A stretch of 5,864 nt of DNA from Firmicutes bacterium UBA3906 (GTDB lineage: Bacteria > Bacillota > Clostridia > Caldicoprobacterales > DTU083), in the NCBI GenBank assembly GCA_002391555.1, contig DGFG01000078.1, positions 1 through 5,864 on the forward strand, written 5' to 3'. The notes under the pieces were generated by a model. The model saw only the letters and a program-made list of their open reading frames with translations. It did no database searches and was not told where the DNA came from. The translations under genes were made by a program, and so were the position numbers. Of the stretch, positions 1 to 5,845 are shown piece after piece (the first letter of the stretch is position 1; the number at the start of each line of letters is the position of its first letter).

Positions 1-29
1 GCAAGACAATTATCTATTATGCTATATAG
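1..29 (+). CDS. Possible C-terminal tail of an upstream gene (partial)
   Basis: The third frame reads KTIIYYAI and then TAG at 27-29, and an intrinsic terminator begins 12 bases later. That spacing is what one expects at the end of a forward-strand gene. Eight codons are too few to identify a family, and the other two forward frames are also open here, so the call rests on the terminator position alone. The gene body lies outside the window. Confidence 0.2.
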
Positions 30-40
30 TATTAAAGGAC

Positions 41-72
41 AAAAGCTCCGGAAATAAAGCCGGGGCTTTTTT
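41..72 (+). terminator. Intrinsic terminator of the upstream gene
   Basis: AAAAGCTCCGG (41-51) pairs with CCGGGGCTTTT (60-70) to give an 11-bp stem with one G-U pair and an 8-base loop. It runs into a T-tract at 67-72. This is a classic Rho-independent terminator for transcription entering from the left edge. The left arm begins with four A's, so it could also act weakly on the minus strand. It insulates the autolysin gene from upstream transcription, so that gene needs its own promoter in 73-206. Confidence 0.85.
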
Positions 73-139
73 ATTGGTTATTTTTACTACTGTCAAAAGG
101 CCTATTATTTTGCCTTTTTAAAAGGGAAAATGGAATAGT

Positions 140-168
140 ACACTGAAATAAATAGATATGTGTATAAA
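140..168 (+). promoter_or_regulatory. Weak candidate promoter for the autolysin gene
   Basis: TATAAA at 163-168 is the best -10-like hexamer between the upstream terminator and the start codon. It leaves a leader of roughly 30 bases before TTG 207. The matching -35 region (about 139-145, TACACT/ACACTG) is poor. TTGCCT at 110-115 is a better -35 but has only GAATAG at the right distance. A 7-bp inverted repeat, AAAAGGC (95-101) with GCCTTTT (112-118), lies further upstream and may be a second weak terminator. A promoter must exist here, but its exact position is uncertain. Confidence 0.25.
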
Positions 169-192
169 AATGTAGTAAATGAAAGACGATAT

Positions 193-198
193 AGGGGG
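193..198 (+). promoter_or_regulatory. Ribosome binding site fixing a TTG start
   Basis: AGGGGG lies 8 bases before TTG 207, a normal Shine-Dalgarno distance. An in-frame TAG at 192-194 overlaps it, so translation cannot begin further upstream. The next codons give Lys-Lys-Arg and then a hydrophobic run, as expected for the start of a signal peptide or anchor. Together these decide for TTG as the start codon. Confidence 0.75.
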
Positions 199-206
199 CT
201 TGTAAC

Positions 207-2582
207 TTGAAAAAGAGGACAAAAATTATTTTGCTAGCAGCGATAGTAGTTATTATTTTGACAATATCCTGCTATGCTTATATTTATAGAGGTTTAAATG
301 GTGATAAAGAACTAACAGGTAAAGTACCACTAGAAACTGATAAAGTAGAGCCTGTAGATAATGAAGATAAACAGGTAGAAAAACCTGAGGACCAGGAGCC
401 TTTAGTAAAGGCAGACCTATTTGCCTCTACTCCAATTATGGGTCAGACTGAGGCAACAGCTGAGCAGATGATAAAGTATCTAATGATAAACAATCCTGAT
501 ATTACTATAGATTATGCAAAGGACTTTGTAGGCACGATAGTAGAAGAGGCCCAAATAGAGGGTGTTAGGGCAGACCTAGCCTTTGCACTAATGATAAAGG
601 AGACTGACTTTTTAAAGTTTAGCAGTGGTGTAGGAGCAGAACAAAATAACTTTGGTAGTCTAGTCGATCCTAAAAGTGAGCTAGAGCTAGCATCCTTTGA
701 TAGTATGACGCTTGGGATAAGGGCGACTATACAGCATCTAGTGGCATATTCCTCTGAGCAGCCTTTAAAGCAGGATTGTGTGGATCCAGCCTTTGACCTA
801 GTTACTAGAGGATCGGCAAAAAGTATAGAAAAATTAGCTGGCAAATGGTCAAAACCTGGCTATGACCAGGACAGGTACGAGGAATTTGCCCTAGCCTTTT
901 ATAACAATGATACCTATGGACAGCAGTTAGTAACCAGTATCGAAGAGATAAAGACTATAGAAGATGAGCTCTACTTTACCAGCCTAAGGGGCATATTAAT
1001 TGACGAGGGTGAGTATGTAGGACTAGACTATCTAGTTGAGGTAGATGGTGATAGCTTAAATGGTATGATGTGCAAATATTTATTAAAGGATCCCTCAAGT
1101 GAGGAAACAGTAGTACTCAAGGACTATTGTGAAGAGACAAGCTACACCTTTGTACCGGACAAGCCTGGTAAATTCGAATTAGTAGTACAGGTAAAGGATA
1201 AAAACAGTGATAGTGAGTATGATGAGTTTAGCTCAAAGGAAATAGAGGTAAAACAAGTGCCTCCAGCCAAGCTAGTTAGCTTTAAGGTTAGCGAAGGCAA
1301 ATACATAGGTACAAACTACAAGATATCAGCAAGGGGAGACAGTGTAAACGGTGTAGTGTACAAGTATCTATTAAAGGACCTAGACACAGGAAAGGTCAGC
1401 CTACTTAGAGATTATAGTGAAAAGTCTTCTTATACTTATGTACCAAAAAAGGTTGGCAGCTACCAGGTCCAGGTCCATATAAGGGATAAAAAAAGTAATG
1501 AGGAATATGAGGGAAAGGAAAGCAAGGATATAAAGGTTAGGGACCTACCCCCTGCAAAGCTAACTAGTTTTACTGTTTATCAGGCTGGATATGTAGGGTC
1601 AGACTATGCGATCTCAGCAAAGGGAGACAGTGTAAATGGGGTAGTATATAGGTACCTATTAAAGGATTTATCTACAGGCAAGCTTACCCTACTTAGGGAC
1701 TATAGCGAGAAATCCTCCTACACCTACCTACCCCAAAAGGAAGGTAGCTATCAGATACAAATCCAAATAAGGGATAAGAAAAGTAAAAATGATTATGATG
1801 TTACAGATAGCAAGGACATTGTAGTAAAGCCAAAAAAGGAAGACCCAATTAGGGAGGGGGATTCGCCCCTGAAAAACAAGACCATTATGCTAGACCCTGG
1901 CCATGGGGGAGTGCAGCCTGGGGCAGTAAATGGTGTCTCTGAAAAGGTTATAAACAATAGCCTAACTAAAATTATTGCAGCTAAGCTTGAAGCCTTAGGG
2001 GCAAATGTAATATATACTAGGCACCCTGATAATGATATAGATATGTCACTAGAGGATAGGCAGGAAAAGGCTAATAGGATAATGCCAGACCTATTATTAA
2101 GCATCCATCATGATGCTCCAAGGTATGGTTTTTCAGTTCATTATAGTACTTATAGGCCTAATCTAGAGTTTGATGGTGCCTATTTTGACCTGTATGGAAA
2201 AAGATATTATGTGATTAGAGAGGAAGGCACAGTACAGTACTATATGGACAAGGGAGTACTAAAATCTTTTGATATAAAGGACAAAGGGGCCCCCTATGTA
2301 AGGGATCTATCGCCTAGTCCTGCAGCAGTAGCCAGTGAGGTTATAGCAGATAAAATCTTTGAGGAATTTAAGCGCCTAAATGACCTACTAGATGACCTAG
2401 GCCTAAAGGTTGCAGAGCCTTATATTAGAGACCATAATTTGGCCATGACCAGGAGGACCAATATGCCCTCTGTTCTTATAGAAGCAGGGCCTACCTCGGC
2501 AGAAATGAAAGACAAAAGTGTACAAAATAAAATAGCAGATGGAGTGATAAAGGCCATAGAAAGCTATTTTAGTGGTAAGTAA
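207..2582 (+). CDS. Anchored bifunctional autolysin: glucosaminidase-like domain, three triple-tyrosine type repeats, Amidase_3
   Basis: Predicted 791-residue cell-wall hydrolase acting outside the membrane. Residues 1-5 are basic and about 6-21 hydrophobic, forming a signal peptide or anchor; Cys22 after T-I-S could be a lipobox. An acidic Lys/Glu/Asp linker follows (33-70). Residues about 74-250 resemble the GH73 glucosaminidase family: EGVRADLAFA, then IKETDF with likely catalytic Glu132, QNNFG, IQHLVAY, CVDP and RGSA. Three 96-residue repeats occupy 256-541. Residues about 556-790 are an Amidase_3 (N-acetylmuramoyl-L-alanine amidase) domain with DPGHGG (zinc ligand His566), Glu579, SIHHDA (His634) and catalytic Glu759 in VLIEAG. 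All expected zinc and catalytic residues are present, so the amidase is probably active. The enzyme would cut both the glycan strand and the peptide stem. The TTG start is set by the ribosome binding site at 193-198; the stop is TAA. Domain assignment is confident; activity of the glucosaminidase part and the physiological role (cell separation, growth or sporulation) are inferred. Confidence 0.93.
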   Translation: MKKRTKIILLAAIVVIILTISCYAYIYRGLNGDKELTGKVPLETDKVEPVDNEDKQVEKPEDQEPLVKADLFASTPIMGQTEATAEQMIKYLMINNPDITIDYAKDFVGTIVEEAQIEGVRADLAFALMIKETDFLKFSSGVGAEQNNFGSLVDPKSELELASFDSMTLGIRATIQHLVAYSSEQPLKQDCVDPAFDLVTRGSAKSIEKLAGKWSKPGYDQDRYEEFALAFYNNDTYGQQLVTSIEEIKTIEDELYFTSLRGILIDEGEYVGLDYLVEVDGDSLNGMMCKYLLKDPSSEETVVLKDYCEETSYTFVPDKPGKFELVVQVKDKNSDSEYDEFSSKEIEVKQVPPAKLVSFKVSEGKYIGTNYKISARGDSVNGVVYKYLLKDLDTGKVSLLRDYSEKSSYTYVPKKVGSYQVQVHIRDKKSNEEYEGKESKDIKVRDLPPAKLTSFTVYQAGYVGSDYAISAKGDSVNGVVYRYLLKDLSTGKLTLLRDYSEKSSYTYLPQKEGSYQIQIQIRDKKSKNDYDVTDSKDIVVKPKKEDPIREGDSPLKNKTIMLDPGHGGVQPGAVNGVSEKVINNSLTKIIAAKLEALGANVIYTRHPDNDIDMSLEDRQEKANRIMPDLLLSIHHDAPRYGFSVHYSTYRPNLEFDGAYFDLYGKRYYVIREEGTVQYYMDKGVLKSFDIKDKGAPYVRDLSPSPAAVASEVIADKIFEEFKRLNDLLDDLGLKVAEPYIRDHNLAMTRRTNMPSVLIEAGPTSAEMKDKSVQNKIADGVIKAIESYFSGK
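972..1829 (+). repeat. Three tandem 96-codon repeats (Y_Y_Y / triple-tyrosine type) inside the autolysin gene
   Basis: Protein repeats begin at residues 256, 352 and 448 (DNA 972, 1260 and 1548), an exact 96-residue period. The third ends near residue 541. Shared landmarks are a G-x-x-Y near position 20, the segment GDSxNG, KYLLKD or RYLLKD, a DY pair, SYTY or SYTF, and a closing RDKKS or KDKNS. Repeats 2 and 3 are about two thirds identical by hand alignment, with PPAKL opening both; repeat 1 is more diverged and lacks PPAKL. The tyrosine pattern matches the Y_Y_Y family of beta-sandwich modules. They probably act as a spacer or wall-binding arm between the two catalytic domains. This is protein-level repetition; the DNA has drifted by synonymous change. 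Confidence 0.85.
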
Positions 2583-2695
2583 AATAGTAGGCCACTACCG
2601 GTATTTATGAAAATTTTGCTTACTTTTCTTTTCATTAAGTATTTATAGCTTGGGGATAATAATATGAGAAAATATTGTAAGCCATTATAAAAGAA

Positions 2696-2704
2696 AAGGT
2701 GATC
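2696..2704 (+). promoter_or_regulatory. Ribosome binding site of the flavin oxidoreductase gene
   Basis: AAGGTGATC lies directly before ATG 2707. It matches the downstream part of the anti-Shine-Dalgarno complement (AAGGAGGTGATC), so the short gap to the ATG is still normal. No promoter of convincing quality is visible in 2583-2706; GATAAT at 2655-2660 is a possible -10 without a good -35. Confidence 0.75.
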
Positions 2705-2706
2705 AT

Positions 2707-4659
2707 ATGACAAGTTTATTAGGACAAAAGGGTAGGATAGGGAGTGCCGAGATAAAAAATAGGTTAGTTATGGCACCCATGGGTGACTTGACAGCAAATC
2801 CGGATGGAACAGTATCAGAAACTACCCTAGCCTATTATGGAGCACGGGCAAAGGGTGGTATCGGCCTTATTATAACAGGTATTGTGAGGATAAATAATAC
2901 TGATGGGACAGCAGGCCCTAACCAGCTTAGTTTAGCTGATGACTCCTACATTCCAGGCTTTAAACGCCTAGTTGATGAGGTCCATAAGTATGGGGCAAAG
3001 ATCTTTGTCCAGATCCAGCATTCAGGTAGGCAGGGAGTAGCTGCCCTAACTGGCAAGGACTATGTCCTAGCACCCTCTGCAATACCTAGTGCAGTCATGC
3101 AACAACCCACCAAGGCCCTTACCAAGGAGGAAATAAAGACTCTGGTAGGCCAGTTTGGCGATACAGCTAAAAGGGCTATGGAAGCAGGAGCTGATGGTGT
3201 TGAGATCCATGGTGCCCATGGCTATTTAATAAACCAGTTTCTAAGCCCTTTTTCCAACAAGCGGGATGATGAATACGGAGGGTCCTTTGAAAATAGGATG
3301 AGGTTTTTAAGAGAGATCATCCAAAATGTCTATGAAAAAACAAATCGCAAGATTGCAGTATCAGTGAGGCTATCTGTTGATGAGTTTCTAGCAGAGGTTG
3401 GAGTTACTGAAAAATATATTGACCTTACTGAGGGAGTGAGGATAGCCAAGGCAGTCGAGGCTGAGGGAGTAGATGCGATAAATGTATCCTGCGGTACCTA
3501 TGAGAGCATGAACTTTGCAATTGAGCCCATGTCCTTTCCCCAAAACTGGCGCAAGGGCTTTATAAAAGCGGTAAAGGATGAGGTATCTGTACCCATAATA
3601 GCAGTTTCCAAGATCCGTGAGGCTGAGATAGCCGAGCTACTATTAAAAGAAGAGATAACTGACTTTGTCTCCATCGGCCGCCCCCTCTTATCAGATCCTG
3701 ATTTTGCCAGCAAGGCTATTGAGGCTAGGGGTGACCAGATTCGAAAATGTATATCCTGTCTCTTTTGCTTTGACCAGTTAAACAAGGGTAGCCAGGTGGT
3801 CTGTGCTGTAAACCCCCTCACTGGTTTTGAAGCAAAGTACAAAGATCGGGCCAAAACAGACAATCCTAAAAAAGTCATTGTAGTAGGAGCAGGCCCAGCA
3901 GGCCTTGCAGCAGCAGAGGCCCTGGTCCGTCATGGCCACAAGGTTACAGTTTTTGAAAAGGCCAAGGCTATAGGAGGCCAGGTTCGCCTGGGTATGAACC
4001 CACCTAAAAAGGAACAGCTAGGCTGGTTTATAGACTACTATGAGAAATTCCTAGATGCTAGTAAAATAGATATTAGACTAGGTCAGGAGGCCGATCCTGA
4101 AAAGGTAAAGGCAGAAAATCCAGATGCTGTACTAGTTGCAGTTGGAGCAAAGCCAATTATCCCAAATGTTAAAGGGGTAGATGGCCAAAACGTTTACACT
4201 GTTGAGGATGTCCTATGTGGAGCTATAGACATAAAGGATAAAACAATAGCAGTTATAGGTTCGGGCTTAACGGGCCTTGAAGTAGCAGAGCTACTACAGG
4301 TAGAGGATAACAAGACCTTGATTGTAGAGATGCAAGAGGAAATTGCTCCTGGTGCATATATGCAAAACCTAATGGATGTAACTAGTCGCCTGCATGATGA
4401 GAAAACAGAATACCTAACCTCTCACAAGCTTGTAAAGATTGAGGATGGGTTAATTGAGATGGAAAATGTAAAGACTGGAGAAAGGGTGACTAGAAAGGTC
4501 GATGCGGTGGTCCTATCTGTAGGCTATCAGCCAGACCAGGCCCTAGTAGACAGCTTTTCAGATACTGCACCCCTTGTTAAAACAATAGGTGATGCAATTG
4601 ATGTAAAAAATATTGGTATGGCAGTAAGGTCAGGTTACTCAACTGCCTATGAGATTTAG
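2707..4659 (+). CDS. FMN / 4Fe-4S / FAD NAD(P)H-dependent oxidoreductase (2,4-dienoyl-CoA reductase, BaiCD/BaiH-like)
   Basis: Predicted 650-residue cytoplasmic flavoprotein, the usual full length for this family. Residues 1-340 form an old-yellow-enzyme TIM barrel binding FMN: NRLVMAPM, QIQHSGR, HGAHGYLINQFLSP (Tyr173 at the catalytic Tyr position of E. coli FadH), VRLS (Arg221) and SIGRPLLSDP. Cys348, Cys351, Cys354 and Cys366 are the 4Fe-4S ligands. Residues 388-430 carry the FAD fold (GAGPAG 394-399, Glu417). Residues 513-545 are the NAD(P)H fold (GSGLTG 518-523), with acidic Glu541 after the second strand, which suggests NADH over NADPH. IGDA at 627-630 closes the FAD site. Electrons should pass from NAD(P)H through FAD and the cluster to FMN and then to an enoyl-type or other activated double bond. 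The substrate is unknown: relatives act on dienoyl-CoA, 2-enoates, bile-acid CoA esters or trimethylamine. The ATG has a good ribosome binding site; the stop is TAG. Confidence 0.93.
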   Translation: MTSLLGQKGRIGSAEIKNRLVMAPMGDLTANPDGTVSETTLAYYGARAKGGIGLIITGIVRINNTDGTAGPNQLSLADDSYIPGFKRLVDEVHKYGAKIFVQIQHSGRQGVAALTGKDYVLAPSAIPSAVMQQPTKALTKEEIKTLVGQFGDTAKRAMEAGADGVEIHGAHGYLINQFLSPFSNKRDDEYGGSFENRMRFLREIIQNVYEKTNRKIAVSVRLSVDEFLAEVGVTEKYIDLTEGVRIAKAVEAEGVDAINVSCGTYESMNFAIEPMSFPQNWRKGFIKAVKDEVSVPIIAVSKIREAEIAELLLKEEITDFVSIGRPLLSDPDFASKAIEARGDQIRKCISCLFCFDQLNKGSQVVCAVNPLTGFEAKYKDRAKTDNPKKVIVVGAGPAGLAAAEALVRHGHKVTVFEKAKAIGGQVRLGMNPPKKEQLGWFIDYYEKFLDASKIDIRLGQEADPEKVKAENPDAVLVAVGAKPIIPNVKGVDGQNVYTVEDVLCGAIDIKDKTIAVIGSGLTGLEVAELLQVEDNKTLIVEMQEEIAPGAYMQNLMDVTSRLHDEKTEYLTSHKLVKIEDGLIEMENVKTGERVTRKVDAVVLSVGYQPDQALVDSFSDTAPLVKTIGDAIDVKNIGMAVRSGYSTAYEI

Positions 4660-4673
4660 GTAAATAAATATAT

Positions 4674-4719
4674 AAAAACGGGCCTGTTAACCTTTGAGCT
4701 GGGGTAGGGCCCGTTTTTT
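4674..4719. terminator. Bidirectional intrinsic terminator between convergent genes
   Basis: AAAAACGGGCC (4674-4684) is a perfect 11-bp inverted match of GGCCCGTTTTT (4708-4718), with a 23-base loop that can extend the stem with A-C-C (4690-4692) against G-G-T (4703-4705). On the plus strand the stem runs into six T's (4714-4719); on the minus strand it runs into five T's (4678-4674) and more AT-rich DNA. It begins 14 bases after the flavoprotein stop and lies 35 bases past the lipid kinase stop, so it can end both transcripts. Confidence 0.9.
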
Positions 4720-4753
4720 ATGTATATGACTTTAATACAGGATAGTGGGTAAA

Positions 4754-5647
4754 TCACTTTTTATCTACTGCTATAAAGGTTACTGCCTGTCTTAAGTTTT
4801 TAATATTAACCAGTGTATACTTACCCCCGTACTCCCCATCCAGGGTCCAAGCGATATCCTCTTCGCTTTTAATTGTGATTTTATCAGTTTTAAAGGATAA
4901 TAGATTCTTTGTATGATTTTGTGTAAGTAGGGCTGATATAATCTCTTGTAGCTCTATGGGGTTGTGGGGCTTTTTAACCAGGGTCACCTCAAATAGGCCA
5001 TCGTCAAGAAGAACCGGTTCGTCAGCCTTGTTTTTAAAGCCTGCTACTGAGGTTGAGTTAGTCACCATACCTAGTATAAATTCATCTTCTATTATATTAT
5101 TATTGCACTCAATAGTTAGCTTATAGGGTTTAAACTTGTTTAGCCTTTTCATCCCCTCTAGAATATAGGCCAGGTAGCCTATGACATTTTTAACCTCTTG
5201 CTTTGTCTCATAGGGGACATCTGTAAAAATGCCAAAGGCAGCTACATATATAAAGTTAGAATCATTAAAGGCCCCTACATCACAAGGGTAGGGTCTACCC
5301 TCCATTAATAGGCTTGCAGCCTTTACCTTGTTTTTTGGAATATCAAAGTTATGTGCAAAGTCATTGGCACTACCAGCTGGGATATAGCCAATGGGGATTT
5401 TCTTTTCACTAGCCATCATACCTGAGACTACTTCGCTTAAGGTCCCATCACCACCACTACATACAAGCAGGTCATAGTCCTTTGCCCTTTCACTGGTTAC
5501 ATTTTTAGCGTCACCACAAGACTGAGTAGGATATGTAGAGATCTCATAACCGTATTTGGTAAAGATATCTAGTATCTTTAGTAACTCATTTCTTGCCTGT
5601 ATTTTTCCAGCCTTGGGATTGATAATGAACAATAGCTTTTTGCCCAC
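4754..5647 (-). CDS. Diacylglycerol kinase catalytic-domain protein (YegS/BmrU lipid kinase family)
   Basis: Predicted 297-residue ATP-dependent lipid kinase, the normal length for soluble bacterial members. The N-terminal nucleotide domain starts INPKAG (9-14). The signature SGGDGT at 64-69 binds ATP phosphates, and PAGSANDFA at 90-98 is the second conserved loop. The C-terminal beta-sandwich carries LLDDGLFEV (213-221), which helps bind structural magnesium, and LDGE (269-272) with Asp270 at the general-base position known from staphylococcal DgkB. All motifs are intact, so it should be active. It has no membrane segment and would act at the inner leaflet. Family members phosphorylate diacylglycerol (recycling it to phosphatidate after lipoteichoic acid synthesis) or similar lipids such as phosphatidylglycerol or undecaprenol; the sequence alone does not decide. 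The start is GTG at 5647, fixed by an in-frame TAG immediately upstream (5650-5648) and a ribosome binding site. It is convergent with the flavoprotein gene and appears to be monocistronic. Confidence 0.92.
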   Translation of the reverse strand: MGKKLLFIINPKAGKIQARNELLKILDIFTKYGYEISTYPTQSCGDAKNVTSERAKDYDLLVCSGGDGTLSEVVSGMMASEKKIPIGYIPAGSANDFAHNFDIPKNKVKAASLLMEGRPYPCDVGAFNDSNFIYVAAFGIFTDVPYETKQEVKNVIGYLAYILEGMKRLNKFKPYKLTIECNNNIIEDEFILGMVTNSTSVAGFKNKADEPVLLDDGLFEVTLVKKPHNPIELQEIISALLTQNHTKNLLSFKTDKITIKSEEDIAWTLDGEYGGKYTLVNIKNLRQAVTFIAVDKK

Positions 5648-5652
5648 CTAAA

Positions 5653-5660
5653 CCACCCTT
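5653..5660 (-). promoter_or_regulatory. Ribosome binding site fixing the GTG start of the lipid kinase
   Basis: On the minus strand AAGGGTGG is followed after 5 bases by GTG at 5647. The codon just before GTG is the stop TAG, so no earlier start is possible. A later start would cut into the first beta strand and the INP motif. Confidence 0.75.
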
Positions 5661-5664
5661 TATG

Positions 5665-5682
5665 TATAATAACCCTATTATA
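5665..5682. repeat. Inverted repeat overlapping the -10 of the lipid kinase promoter
   Basis: TATAATA (5665-5671), ACCC, TATTATA (5676-5682) form a perfect 7-bp dyad with a 4-base centre. On the minus strand it spans the -10 hexamer to about the transcription start. It could be an operator or merely the chance symmetry of an AT-rich promoter. There is no regulator gene beside it in the window. Confidence 0.4.
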
Positions 5683-5710
5683 TTTTACTATTATTTTATT
5701 GTTTAGACAA
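5677..5710 (-). promoter_or_regulatory. Sigma-A type promoter of the lipid kinase gene
   Basis: Two overlapping readings fit. One is TAAACA (5705-5700) with a 17-base spacer to a perfect TATAAT (5682-5677). The other is TTGTCT (5710-5705) with a 17-base spacer to TAAAAT (5687-5682). Either gives a short leader of about 20-30 bases containing the ribosome binding site. The spacer is almost pure A/T. A vegetative promoter here is likely; which hexamers are used cannot be decided by eye. Confidence 0.55.
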
Positions 5711-5845
5711 GTATGCCTACTTAATAGATGGGATTAGAGTGAATGTGTACCATAAAAGTACTTTAGATAGAAATATATCCATGCCATAATCCAGTTCATG
5801 TATTGTGAGACTGGTCTTGTTCATGATAAAATCATCATATGGAGC
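5711..5845. other. Contig-end stretch without a convincing gene
   Basis: Upstream of the lipid kinase promoter I see no clear gene. On the minus strand one frame stays open from the edge to TAG at 5719-5717, about 42 codons ending in LIPSIK. It could be the tail of a gene outside the window, but it has no family I recognise. Small imperfect dyads, such as CCAGT/ACTGG around 5790-5813 and ATGAT/ATCAT around 5823-5835, are unremarkable in length. Confidence 0.4.

Noticed and set aside
95..119. A second terminator upstream of the autolysin gene
   Set aside because: The AAAAGGC/GCCTTTT stem has only three G-C pairs and a 10-base loop; it may be chance symmetry next to the strong terminator at 41-72.
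73..206. A riboswitch or small RNA in the autolysin leader
   Set aside because: The stretch is short and AT-rich, and I see no conserved aptamer core or stable fold.
512..844. 110-codon open frame on the minus strand inside the autolysin gene
   Set aside because: It lies opposite the glucosaminidase domain, has no ribosome binding site or recognisable domain, and is explained by the codon bias of the real gene.
1260..1829. A DNA-level tandem duplication that could recombine
   Set aside because: The repeats are clear in protein, but long identical DNA runs between them are few because of synonymous differences.
1793..2104. 103-codon open frame on the minus strand
   Set aside because: It is antisense to the amidase domain, whose motifs are intact on the plus strand; the low-complexity Leu/Ser-rich translation is typical of a shadow frame.
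2584..2604. A terminator just after the autolysin gene
   Set aside because: Only a 4-bp GTAG/CTAC stem with a bulged extension is possible and no T-run follows, so it is too weak to call.
3498..3878. 126-codon open frame on the minus strand
   Set aside because: It is antisense to the flavoprotein barrel and Fe-S region, which are clearly coding; it has no family resemblance.
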